In this document: in pieces, positions 1-7,579 of the stretch | Layout of the letters: each line of letters begins with the position of its first letter | Position numbering within the stretch: the stretch's first letter is position 1 | DNA from: Salinispora mooreana | GTDB lineage: Bacteria; Actinomycetota; Actinomycetes; Mycobacteriales; Micromonosporaceae | Assembly: GCF_000379065.1 (NCBI RefSeq) | Contig: NZ_KB900614.1 | Span: 3,876,133 to 3,940,132 of the forward strand | DNA: 64,000 bases | Direction of reading: 5' to 3' | Translations under genes and position numbers: made by a program | Notes under the pieces: model-generated | Told to the model about the DNA's origin: nothing | What the model saw: the letters and a program-made list of their open reading frames with translations, nothing else | Database searches by the model: none

Positions 1-96
1 CTCGCCATGATCGACAACCTCGCCAAACGCCTCACCGCCGAAACCACCCCAACCTGGCGAGAACCACTACAACCACAACACACACAAAATACGTGA
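1..96 (+). CDS. C-terminal fragment of an unidentified protein, cut by the window edge
   Basis: An open frame runs from the first base to a TGA at 94-96 and encodes about 31 residues, ending in a Gln/Thr-rich tail (REPLQPQHTQNT). The start lies outside the window. I do not recognise the family; with so little sequence a transposase or recombinase end is possible but unsupported. The stop lies 13 bp before the first copy of the 99-bp repeat that flanks the insertion sequence, so the element landed just downstream of this gene. Confidence 0.35.
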   Translation, partial: LAMIDNLAKRLTAETTPTWREPLQPQHTQNT

Positions 97-109
97 ATCA
101 GACGTCCTC

Positions 110-208
110 TCACACCACGAACACACTGGCGTGGGTGTGGTTAAGCGGCTCGGCCTGCGGTCAATTGACCCGGCCGGGCCTGCAGTGACCAGCGGTCGAA
201 GCGGCTCA
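110..208. repeat. 99-bp direct repeat, left copy (target site duplication of the IS)
   Basis: These 99 bases recur without change at 1974-2072, in the same orientation, exactly abutting the two ends of the insertion sequence. The repeat contains the 12-bp palindrome GGTCAATTGACC and a CACACC/GGTGTG hairpin. The position and the IS1634-family transposase between the copies make this a very long target site duplication. Confidence 0.9.
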
Positions 209-1973
209 CCTGAGTTTGGTCATCGGTTCTCGGAGTTTCGGGGCGCGGCGCGCTGACCTGGGGTGATGGGTTCTGATGGGCTGGTTTTGAGGCACTAATT
301 GGTGTCTTACGCTCGGTGTGTGGCGTGGATTCGGCGGGTCCGGACGGCCTCGGGCGCGACGGCGGTGCAGATCGCTGAGTCCGTCGGTGGGCGTCGGCGG
401 ATCGTTGCTCATGTCGGCTCGGCGCGTACCGAGGCTGAGTTGGGGCTGTTGATGGTGCGGGCTCGTGAGCTGATTGCCGATCCTGGGCAGGGCGAGTTGG
501 AGCTCGGCATCGATGCGGTGGCGCCGAAAGCGGCGCTGGTCGGCCCGGCCGGTGACGCGGCGTTGTTCGATGTCGAGGGCTCACGGGAACGCAGTCCGCT
601 GGTCGCTGCGCCGCGGGTGGTGGCGACGGCGTCGCGGGTGCTGTATGAGGTGCTGGTGTCGGTGTTCACGTCGCTGGGATTCGACGCGGTGGGTGACAGG
701 GTCTTCCGGGACTTGGTGATCGCGCGGATCGTGGAGCCGACCTCGATCCGCGATACCGGCCGGGTACTGATCGATTTAGGCCGTAAGCCGGCCAGCGAGA
801 AGACGATGCGCCGTAGCCTGGCCCGCGCCCATGAGGGCGCATACCGTGACCAGGTCGCGCGGTTGTGCTTCGCCCACGCCACGGGCAGCGGCGACGTCAG
901 TCTGTGCCTGTACGACGTGACCACGTTGTACTTTGAGGCCGACAAGGAAGACGACCTACGCAAGGTCGGGTACTCCAAGGAACGGCGGGTGGACCCGCAG
1001 ATCGTCGTCGGGCTACTGGTTGACCGGCACGGGTTCCCGTTGGAGATCGGCTGCTTTGAGGGCAACAAGGCCGAGACATTGACATTGCTGCCAGTCATCC
1101 GCCAGTTCCAGGCCCGCCACCAGATCACCGGCATGGTCATCGTCGCCGACGCCGGCATGCTCTCCGCGACCAACCTACGCGAACTCGACGACGCCGGCCT
1201 CGGCTTCATCGTCGGCTCGCGCACCACCAAGGCACCTATCGACCTGGAGTCGCACTACCGCTGGCACGGCGACTACTTCACCAACGGGCAGACCATCGAC
1301 ACGATCACCCCCCGCACCGGCGTCAACCGAGACAACGACCCCGCACTCAAGACCGAACCGGTGTGGAACCCCCAAACACACACCTCGGCATGGCGGGCGG
1401 TATGGGCCTACTCCACCGCACGCGCTGTCCGGGACAACAAGACCCTCAACGCCCAAGAGGCGAAAACACGAGCCGTCATCGCCGGAGACAAGACGACCCG
1501 AAACCCGAGGTTCGTCACCACCAACGGCGACGCCCGCACCCTCGACGAAGCGTCCCTGACCAGGGCACGAAAGCTCGTCGGCCTCAAGGGCTACGTCACC
1601 AACATCCCCCACACCGTGATGAGCCCCAGCGACGTGATCTCCAACTACCACGACCTGTGGCACATCGAGCAGTCCTTCCGCATGTCCAAAACCGATCTCG
1701 CCGCCCGACCCATGTTCCACCACACGAGGGCCGCCATCGAAGCGCACCTGACCATCGTCTTCACCGCCCTGGCCGTCACTCGCGAAGCCCAAACCCGCAC
1801 CGGACTCGCGATCCGCAACGTCCTGCGCCAACTGCGCCCACTACGCTCCGCGACCCTCACGATCAACGGCGCCATCCAGACGTTCCCACCCGAGATCAAC
1901 CCCGAACAACAAGCCATCCTCGACGCCCTCACCCAAGCAAACCTCAGGCACTAACGGAATGACCGAACTCAGG
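209..1973 (+). mobile_element. Complete IS1634-family insertion sequence, 1765 bp
   Basis: The element starts with CCTGAGTTTGGTCAT (209-223) and ends with ATGACCGAACTCAGG (1959-1973). These are terminal inverted repeats matching at 14 of 15 positions. A single intact transposase gene fills the interior. Both ends abut identical 99-bp direct repeats. IS1634-type elements are known for long, variable target duplications, so structure and transposase family agree. Identical duplications suggest a recent insertion or one under little drift. Confidence 0.9.
299..1954 (+). CDS. IS1634-family (IS4 superfamily) DDE transposase
   Basis: The product, about 551 aa, catalyses transposition of its own element. 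It shows the N-terminal region typical of IS1634/IS1549 transposases, then the DDE catalytic core: first Asp in LYDVTTLYFEAD, second in VIVADAGML, and the Glu in HIEQSFRMSKTDL near the C-terminus. The frame is uninterrupted. The start is TTG at 299 or GTG at 302, after GAGG at 289-292; I keep the longer form. The stop lies 19 bp inside the right end, as expected for a complete one-gene IS. The gene is probably functional. Confidence 0.88.
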   Translation: MVSYARCVAWIRRVRTASGATAVQIAESVGGRRRIVAHVGSARTEAELGLLMVRARELIADPGQGELELGIDAVAPKAALVGPAGDAALFDVEGSRERSPLVAAPRVVATASRVLYEVLVSVFTSLGFDAVGDRVFRDLVIARIVEPTSIRDTGRVLIDLGRKPASEKTMRRSLARAHEGAYRDQVARLCFAHATGSGDVSLCLYDVTTLYFEADKEDDLRKVGYSKERRVDPQIVVGLLVDRHGFPLEIGCFEGNKAETLTLLPVIRQFQARHQITGMVIVADAGMLSATNLRELDDAGLGFIVGSRTTKAPIDLESHYRWHGDYFTNGQTIDTITPRTGVNRDNDPALKTEPVWNPQTHTSAWRAVWAYSTARAVRDNKTLNAQEAKTRAVIAGDKTTRNPRFVTTNGDARTLDEASLTRARKLVGLKGYVTNIPHTVMSPSDVISNYHDLWHIEQSFRMSKTDLAARPMFHHTRAAIEAHLTIVFTALAVTREAQTRTGLAIRNVLRQLRPLRSATLTINGAIQTFPPEINPEQQAILDALTQANLRH

Positions 1974-2072
1974 TCACACCACGAACACACTGGCGTGGGT
2001 GTGGTTAAGCGGCTCGGCCTGCGGTCAATTGACCCGGCCGGGCCTGCAGTGACCAGCGGTCGAAGCGGCTCA
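1974..2072. repeat. 99-bp direct repeat, right copy
   Basis: Identical to 110-208 and directly following the right inverted repeat of the IS. The bases outside the two copies differ (C at 109 versus G at 1973; C at 209 versus G at 2073), which fixes the length at 99 bp. Confidence 0.9.
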
Positions 2073-2312
2073 GGCGACCAGGCCGGGGGTAGCGGCGAAC
2101 GAATGGCATCACCAAACGACACAACAACTCCCACATCCATAATGACGAGGTCAACTTGGCTGGCTGATCCTGCCGCAGCCAGCACCGCCTGGTGTAGCCG
2201 GAAATACCGAAACCCGATCCAGAACCACAATCCGTGGCCAGTAAATACCCGAACTCAAGTCATTGCAAGCAATATCATGAATTACATATCTGATATCGTG
2301 ATCATTCATCCA
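2073..2312. other. Gene-free interval of lower GC between the IS and the next gene
   Basis: About 240 bp with visibly more A and T than the surrounding chromosome, especially 2240-2345. No frame here resembles a known protein and no hairpin stands out. The composition and position beside a mobile element suggest acquired or decayed DNA. Confidence 0.4.
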
Positions 2313-2783
2313 CTAATCAAAAAGATCCGGCACGCACCCATAAAGGACTAAATATGCGGTAGCCGACTCCACGCCCGAGTGGGTTTCGACGCACGCGGGA
2401 TAGGGCGCAGGGGAGGACGGCGACGCAGGGGAGGGCCAGAGGGACGGCGATGGGGGCGGCGGCGAGACCGCTGGCGCGGATGACGACGGCGATGGCTGGT
2501 CCGCCGGCGGGGGCATCGGGGCCGAACCAGCACCGGCTGTGGCGAGCAGCGGCAGGGAGGCGGTCCCGGCGAGCAGCGCCACCGTGAACAGGTAGCCACG
2601 GGAGGGACCTGCGCCGCCGGGGGCACGGTGAGCGCCGACAACCCGTCGATAGCCGGTAACCGAGCGGTGCCCGTCGGCGGGGAGAGGACCCACCGCGTCA
2701 CCTGGCTCGGGCACGCCATCCTCCTCGTCATCCTCAGCCGACGGGAGTGACCCAACGGGCAGCCGCGGCGCCAGCAGTATCAT
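2313..2783 (-). CDS. Small proline/serine-rich membrane protein of unknown function
   Basis: From the ATG at 2783 the frame gives about 156 aa. The first 65 residues are polar and acidic (SAEDDEEDGVPEPGD). One membrane segment follows (YLFTVALLAGTASLPLLATA), then a long Pro/Ser linker (PPPADQPSPSSSAPAVSPPP). The open frame extends further upstream to 3095, but that part has no recognisable character, so the internal ATG is preferred; no strong ribosome site decides it. The last dozen residues (YLVLYGCVPDLFD) are unlike the rest and are encoded in the AT-richer DNA beside the IS, so the original C-terminus may have been replaced. Family not recognised. Confidence 0.45.
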   Translation of the reverse strand: MILLAPRLPVGSLPSAEDDEEDGVPEPGDAVGPLPADGHRSVTGYRRVVGAHRAPGGAGPSRGYLFTVALLAGTASLPLLATAGAGSAPMPPPADQPSPSSSAPAVSPPPPSPSLWPSPASPSSPAPYPACVETHSGVESATAYLVLYGCVPDLFD

Positions 2784-3054
2784 CACCCTGACCCAGTAAC
2801 CCTGGGCGTACCAACTAGCACAGCGTGTCGACACGCCAATGCGATGGAAGTGACACGAACCATCCTGGGTTCGGCGTTGCGTCACTGCCGCCGACACTCT
2901 GGAATCCAGATAACGAAGCGGGCACCCGGCAGGACGCGGGCAGGCCGGACTGTGGGCGTGCTCACGTGTGATGCGAGTATGGACCACGACGGCAACGCAG
3001 CCGGAACCTCCGCGCACCCCGCAGGCGGTACGGCTGGGCGCCGGCGCTCCCGAA

Positions 3055-3078
3055 CCGGATCCACTCCCCTGGATCCGG
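3055..3078. repeat. Perfect inverted repeat CCGGATCC-8-GGATCCGG
   Basis: Eight-base arms at 3055-3062 and 3071-3078 separated by ACTCCCCT. It lies 137 bp before the E1-alpha start and has no following T-run. It could be a regulator site or an mRNA hairpin; nothing decides between them. Confidence 0.45.
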
Positions 3079-3129
3079 CTCACGCCGCGCGGCAACCCCC
3101 ACCGGGGCTAGGCGTGGCCGCCAGGATCT

Positions 3130-3149
3130 TGTCCGGCAGCAGCCGGACA
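3130..3149 (+). repeat. Hairpin TGTCCGG-6-CCGGACA in the operon leader
   Basis: Seven-base perfect arms (3130-3136, 3143-3149) around the loop CAGCAG, 65 bp before the E1-alpha start codon. It has no poly-T tail. Possible operator or leader hairpin. Confidence 0.4.
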
Positions 3150-3214
3150 GGCGCACGAGTTGCGTGCCGTCGGGTTACCCCCGGCGCCGACGCAGACACG
3201 ACAGGGAGAGACGG

Positions 3215-4390
3215 ATGGCAAAAGGCGACCCCGGGGTCAGCACCCGCGGCCGGCGGGCCGTACCCCGATCCAGGAAGGGCGCGACCGGCGACCCCGAGCT
3301 GGTACAGCTGCTCACCCCCGAAGGTGAGCGCCTCGAGAGTGTGACCGGGCCGGACGGCACGGAGTACCGGGTCGACTTCACCGACGAGGAGTACCGCGGC
3401 TTCTACCGGGACCTGGTGCTGGTGCGGAAGCTGGACGCCGAGGCGACCGCCCTGCAGCGGCAGGGCGAGCTGGGCCTCTGGGCGAGCCTGCTCGGCCAGG
3501 AGGCGGCCCAGGTCGGTTCCGGCCGGGCGCTGCGTACGCAGGACATGGCCTTCCCGACCTACCGGGAACATGGTGTCCTCTACTGCCGGGGCATCGACCC
3601 GATCATGCCGCTGGGCCTGTTCCGCGGAGTTGACCAGGGCGGCTGGGACCCGAACGAGTTCAAGTTCAACATGTACACGATCGTGATCGGGGCGCAGACC
3701 CTGCACGCGACCGGGTACGCCATGGGCGTCACCATGGACGGCAAGACCGGCACCGACGAGGGCGAGGCGGTGATCGCCTACTTCGGCGACGGCGCCACCA
3801 GCCAGGGCGATGTCAACGAGTCGTTCGTCTGGGCCAGCGTCTTCAACGCGCCGATGGTCTTCTTCTGCCAGAACAACCAGTACGCCATCTCGGAGCCGCT
3901 GGAGCGTCAGACGCGCATTCCGCTCTACCGACGGGCCGCCGGCTTCGGCTTCCCCGGCGTCCGGGTGGACGGCAACGACGTACTGGCGAGCTACGCGGTG
4001 ACCCGGCACGCGCTGGACAACGCGCGGCACGGACAGGGCCCGAGCCTGATCGAGGCGTACACCTATCGGATGGGGGCGCACACCACCTCCGACGACCCCA
4101 CCCGGTACCGGATCGCCAGCGAGGTCGAGGCCTGGCAGGCGAAGGATCCGATCGCCCGGATGAAGGCCTTCCTGGTAAAGCAGAAGATCGCCGACGACGA
4201 CTTCTTCGCCGAGGTGGACGAGCAGGCCAAGCGCGAGTCGGTGCACCTGCGCGAGCGGGTGCTGGAGATGCCGAACCCGGAGCCGAGCAGCATGTTCGAC
4301 CACGTCTACCCCAACGGATCGCCCCTGGTTGACCAGGAGCGGGCGCAGTTCACGCAGTACCTGGAGTCGTTCGAGGGGAGCGCGCACTGA
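3215..4390 (+). CDS. 2-oxoacid dehydrogenase E1 component, alpha subunit (branched-chain type)
   Basis: The product (391 aa) is the thiamine diphosphate-binding alpha half of the E1 decarboxylase, which with E1-beta decarboxylates a 2-oxoacid and hands the acyl group to the lipoyl arm of E2. The ThDP motif is clear: GDGATSQGD at about residues 191-199, followed by CQNNQYAIS. Length fits the family. The start is the ATG after GGGAGAG; the open frame begins 17 codons earlier without a ribosome site. Its TGA overlaps the E1-beta ATG (TGATG at 4388-4392), implying coupled translation. The E2 partner resembles actinobacterial BkdC, so branched-chain 2-oxoacids are the likely substrate, though pyruvate cannot be excluded. 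Confidence 0.9.
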   Translation: MAKGDPGVSTRGRRAVPRSRKGATGDPELVQLLTPEGERLESVTGPDGTEYRVDFTDEEYRGFYRDLVLVRKLDAEATALQRQGELGLWASLLGQEAAQVGSGRALRTQDMAFPTYREHGVLYCRGIDPIMPLGLFRGVDQGGWDPNEFKFNMYTIVIGAQTLHATGYAMGVTMDGKTGTDEGEAVIAYFGDGATSQGDVNESFVWASVFNAPMVFFCQNNQYAISEPLERQTRIPLYRRAAGFGFPGVRVDGNDVLASYAVTRHALDNARHGQGPSLIEAYTYRMGAHTTSDDPTRYRIASEVEAWQAKDPIARMKAFLVKQKIADDDFFAEVDEQAKRESVHLRERVLEMPNPEPSSMFDHVYPNGSPLVDQERAQFTQYLESFEGSAH

Positions 4391-5379
4391 TGGCCACGGA
4401 GACCCTCACCCTCGGCAAGGCCCTCAACGCCGGCATGCGCAAGGCCCTGGAGAACGACCCGAAGGTCGTGATCATGGGCGAGGACGTCGGCAAGCTCGGC
4501 GGCGTGTTCCGGATCACCGACGGGCTACAGAAGGACTTCGGTGACCAGCGGGTGATCGACACCCCGCTCGCCGAGTCGGGCATCATCGGCACCGCGGTCG
4601 GCCTGGCCATCCGCGGCTACCGGCCGGTCTGCGAGATCCAGTTCGACGGTTTCGTCTACCCGGCGTACGACCAGATCGTGTCGCAGGTGGCGAAGATGCA
4701 CTACCGCTCCCGCGGCAAGTTGACGATCCCGATGGTGATCCGCATTCCGTTCGGGGGCGGTATCGGGGCGGTGGAGCACCACTCCGAGTCGCCGGAGGCG
4801 TACTTCTCCCACACCCCCGGGCTCAAGGTCGCCACCTGCGCCAACCCGCAGGACGCGTACGTGATGATCCAGCAGGCCATCGCGTCGGACGACCCGATCG
4901 TGTTCCTGGAGCCCAAGCGCCGCTACTGGGAGAAAGGCCCGGTCGAGGTCGACCAGCCGCTGCCGGAGGCCTACCCGCTTCAGGCCGCCCGGATCGCGCG
5001 GCCGGGCACCGACGCGACCCTGATCGCGTACGGGCCGATGGTGCGCACCTGCCTGGACGCGGCGACCGCCGCCGCCGAGGACGGCCGTGAGCTGGAGGTC
5101 ATCGACCTGCGCACGCTCGCCCCGCTGGACCTGGGCCAGGTGTACGAGTCGGTACGCCGCACCGGTCGGGCCGTCGTGGTGCACGAGGCGCCGTCGAACA
5201 TCGGCCTCGGAGCCGAGGTCGCGACCCGGATCACCGAGGAGTGCTTCTACTCCCTGGAGTCTCCGGTGCTGCGGGTGACCGGCTACGACATCCCCTACCC
5301 GGCCTCCCGGGTGGAGGAGGAGTACCTGCCCGACCTCGACCGGGTGCTCGACGCCGTCGACCGCACCTTCGGCTGGTGA
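4390..5379 (+). CDS. 2-oxoacid dehydrogenase E1 component, beta subunit
   Basis: The product (329 aa) pairs with E1-alpha to form the heterotetrameric E1. Typical signatures are visible: MGEDVGKLGGVF near the N-terminus, DTPLAESGIIGTAVGLA, the glycine-rich IPFGGGIGAVEHHSESPEA loop, and the C-terminal transketolase domain with VVVHEAPSNIGLGAEV. Its start overlaps the E1-alpha stop by one base and the E2 start lies 6 bp after its own stop. The three genes form one operon read from the region upstream of 3215. Confidence 0.92.
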   Translation: MATETLTLGKALNAGMRKALENDPKVVIMGEDVGKLGGVFRITDGLQKDFGDQRVIDTPLAESGIIGTAVGLAIRGYRPVCEIQFDGFVYPAYDQIVSQVAKMHYRSRGKLTIPMVIRIPFGGGIGAVEHHSESPEAYFSHTPGLKVATCANPQDAYVMIQQAIASDDPIVFLEPKRRYWEKGPVEVDQPLPEAYPLQAARIARPGTDATLIAYGPMVRTCLDAATAAAEDGRELEVIDLRTLAPLDLGQVYESVRRTGRAVVVHEAPSNIGLGAEVATRITEECFYSLESPVLRVTGYDIPYPASRVEEEYLPDLDRVLDAVDRTFGW

Positions 5380-5384
5380 GTGAG

Positions 5385-6851
5385 ATGTCACGAGTCAAGG
5401 AATTCAACCTGCCCGACCTGGGCGAGGGCCTGACCGAGGGGGAGATCCTCAGCTGGCTCGTCAAGGTGGGCGACACCATTGAGCTGAACCAGCCCATCGT
5501 CGAGGTGGAGACCGCCAAGGCGGCGGTCGAGATCCCGGCGAAGTGGGCCGGCCGGGTGCAGTCGATCTTCCACGCGGAGGGCGCGACCGTCGAGGTCGGC
5601 ACACCGATCATCGCGATCGACACCGACCCGGCCGCCGGCCCGCTGGAGACGCCGGAACCGGCCGACGACGCCGCGGAGGCCTCGTCAGCGGCGGGGGAGG
5701 CCGCCAGGGGTGCGGCCGAGTCCGGCCAGAACAACGATGCCGAGTCCGGTAAGCGCACCCCCGTACTGGTGGGTTACGGCCCGCGTACCACCGCCGCGAA
5801 GCGCCGCCCCCGCAAGGGTGTCGCTCCGGCCGCGCCAGCCCAGCCCGCTCCCGTACCGGCCCAGCCCGCTCCCGTACCGGCCCAGCCGGCTCCCGCGCCG
5901 GTGGTCAGCGGGCCGAGTACGGCGGGCAACGGGCACAGCGGTCCGGCCGGCGGCGCTCGGGTGCTGGCCAAGCCCCCGGTACGCAAGCTCGCGAAGGATC
6001 TCGGGGTCGACCTGTCCACCCTGACCGGGTCGGGTCCGCACGGCTCGATCAGCCGGGAGGACGTACGGCAGGCAGCAAGCGCCACCCCGGCGGCGGCTGA
6101 ACCGCTGGCGGCGGCCGCGCTGGTCGGTAGCACGGCGGCCAACGTCGGGGTGCACCGCGAGCAGCGGATCCCGGTCAAGGGGGTCCGGAAGCTGACCGCG
6201 GAGAACATGTCCCGATCGGCGTTCACCGCGCCGCACGTGACGGAGTTCCTGACCGTCGACATGACCCGGGCGATGAAGGCCCTGGACCGGCTCCGTCAGC
6301 GGCGGGAGTGGCGGGATGTCCGGGTCTCCCCGCTGCTGCTGGTCGCCAAGGCCGTGCTGTTGGCCGTCCGGCGGCACCCGATGGTGAACTCGACCTGGGC
6401 GGGCGAGGAGATCGTCGTCAAGGACTACGTCAACCTTGGCATCGCGGCGGCAACCGAGCGCGGTCTCATCGTGCCGAACGTGAAGGACGCGGGGCGGCTC
6501 ACCCTGCGGGAGCTGGCGGACTCGCTGACCGATCTCGTTCAGACCGCCAAGGCCGGAAAGACCTCACCGGCGGACATGTCCGGCGGCACGTTGACCATCA
6601 CCAACGTGGGGGTCTTCGGCGTGGACACCGGTACCCCGATTCTGCCCCCGGGTGAGTCGGCGATCCTGGCCTTCGGCGCGGTCCGCAAGATGCCATGGGT
6701 GCACAAGGGCAAGGTCCGCCCCCGCCAGGTCACCACGCTGGGTCTCTCGTTCGACCATCGGATCATCGACGGGGAACTCGGGTCGCGCTTCCTGCGGGAC
6801 ATCGGCGACTTCCTCGCCGATCCGGAGGCGGCGCTGCTCGCCTGGAGCTGA
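5385..6851 (+). CDS. Dihydrolipoamide acyltransferase E2 of the 2-oxoacid dehydrogenase complex
   Basis: This 488-aa core subunit moves the acyl group from lipoamide to CoA. Order of domains: one lipoyl domain (residues 5-80, lipoylated Lys45 in VETAKAAVEIP), a long Pro/Ala linker, a peripheral subunit-binding domain (about 195-230, VRKLAKDLGVDLSTLTGSGP), then the catalytic domain with FDHRIIDG (His458). The ATG at 5385 is chosen because the protein then begins directly with the lipoyl domain; the frame open from 5241 overlaps E1-beta. The linker carries three 21-bp repeats encoding PAQPAPV. No E3 gene is nearby, so a shared lipoamide dehydrogenase elsewhere is expected. Confidence 0.92.
   Translation: MSRVKEFNLPDLGEGLTEGEILSWLVKVGDTIELNQPIVEVETAKAAVEIPAKWAGRVQSIFHAEGATVEVGTPIIAIDTDPAAGPLETPEPADDAAEASSAAGEAARGAAESGQNNDAESGKRTPVLVGYGPRTTAAKRRPRKGVAPAAPAQPAPVPAQPAPVPAQPAPAPVVSGPSTAGNGHSGPAGGARVLAKPPVRKLAKDLGVDLSTLTGSGPHGSISREDVRQAASATPAAAEPLAAAALVGSTAANVGVHREQRIPVKGVRKLTAENMSRSAFTAPHVTEFLTVDMTRAMKALDRLRQRREWRDVRVSPLLLVAKAVLLAVRRHPMVNSTWAGEEIVVKDYVNLGIAAATERGLIVPNVKDAGRLTLRELADSLTDLVQTAKAGKTSPADMSGGTLTITNVGVFGVDTGTPILPPGESAILAFGAVRKMPWVHKGKVRPRQVTTLGLSFDHRIIDGELGSRFLRDIGDFLADPEAALLAWS
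5839..5901 (+). repeat. Three tandem 21-bp units in the E2 linker
   Basis: Units at 5839-5859 and 5860-5880 are identical and 5881-5901 differs at two bases. They encode PAQPAPV repeats of the flexible arm that swings the lipoyl domain. Copy number may vary between strains. Confidence 0.85.
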
Positions 6852-6875
6852 CCGGTAGCGATCGGCTGGTCCACT

Positions 6876-6920
6876 GACGGCCGGTGTGCCTGGGGTTGAC
6901 GCCCCGGCACACCGGCCGTC
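6876..6920 (+). terminator. Terminator of the 2-oxoacid dehydrogenase operon
   Basis: A perfect 15-bp stem, GACGGCCGGTGTGCC (6876-6890) with GGCACACCGGCCGTC (6906-6920), plus inner GGGG/CCCC pairing. It begins 25 bp after the E2 stop. There is no T-run, as is common in high-GC actinomycetes. Confidence 0.8.
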
Positions 6921-7079
6921 GCCGTTGGTGAGGCACCTTCAGTCAAACGGCCAGGCCACCTTAGATTTTTCGGCTCGTGTCCCAGCTCACCTAAGAATCG
7001 TTGGCGATCTCGGACCCGGTTGCGTTTCAATTGGTGTCAGCAGGGGCTACCGACAACCGAATAGCCAGGAGTGAGACCC

Positions 7080-7217
7080 ATGAGCATGATCGACCGATTC
7101 CGCAGCCGTCGCGACGCCAGCCGCCGCGCCCGTGCCATCGAGCGCGCGCTGCGTTCCGCCAATTCGCCGGCGGTCCGCGACGAGATCCTCACCATCGCGC
7201 AGCGTCAGATGTACTGA
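7080..7217 (+). CDS. Small basic helical protein, 45 aa
   Basis: An ATG at 7080, 8 nt after AGGAG (7067-7071), opens a frame of 45 codons ending TGA at 7217. The product is Arg-rich at its N-terminus (MIDRFRSRRDASRRARAIER) and predicted helical throughout, ending in AQRQMY. A strong ribosome site before it and its own terminator 28 bp after it support a real gene. I recognise no domain; a nucleic-acid or membrane-surface binding role would fit the charge but is speculative. Confidence 0.7.
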   Translation: MSMIDRFRSRRDASRRARAIERALRSANSPAVRDEILTIAQRQMY

Positions 7218-7244
7218 CCCGCCCACGAGTTTCTCGCCTCCCCA

Positions 7245-7279
7245 CCGAAGCCCGTCCGGCTCCGCCGGGCGGGCTTCGG
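7245..7279 (+). terminator. Terminator after the 45-codon gene
   Basis: Stem CCGAAGCCCG/CGGGCTTCGG extended by an inner CCGGC/GCCGG pairing with a TCC loop. It starts 28 bp after the stop codon. Confidence 0.75.
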
Positions 7280-7579
7280 CGTTCCGCGGCGCGCACGCGT
7301 CGACCGGGTCCTGTGACGGCTGACACCGGGATTTCGCCATCACCCGCCGCCCGGTACGGTGGTGTCCGGTCGTCGCCCGCCGATGCGGCAGGGCGGTTCC
7401 GGATCGAACCCAATCGAAACCGCCCGGCAACACGGAGTAGCGGCCCGACGCTCCCGAAACCTCCCTTGAGGAGGACCGGATACGGTGCGGAGAGCGGGCC
7501 GGGGCCCACGGTCCGGCGATGCCGGTTGCCGTGTCGCGCACCGGCGTCCGCGGCCGAAGCTGATGGAGGAGGCGCACGC
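7280..7579. other. Intergenic region with the promoter of the Pro-rich protein gene
   Basis: Three hundred bases without a credible gene; frames open here are in-frame extensions without ribosome sites. The GGAGGAGG at 7564-7571 is the ribosome site for the next gene. No other structure stands out. Confidence 0.4.

Larger units (their letters stand above)
2784..3214. other. Upstream region of the 2-oxoacid dehydrogenase operon
   Basis: This 430-bp stretch has no convincing gene. It contains two perfect inverted repeats (3055-3078 and 3130-3149) in the probable 5' untranslated region of the operon, and a GGGAGAG ribosome site at 3204-3210. Frames open here are shadows. Confidence 0.5.

Noticed and set aside
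1841..2230. Minus-strand frame crossing the right end of the IS
   Set aside because: It spans the IS boundary and the duplicated target, so it cannot be an old gene; no family match is apparent.
2844..3344. Plus-strand 166-codon frame before and into E1-alpha
   Set aside because: It overlaps the true start of E1-alpha in another frame and has no conserved features.
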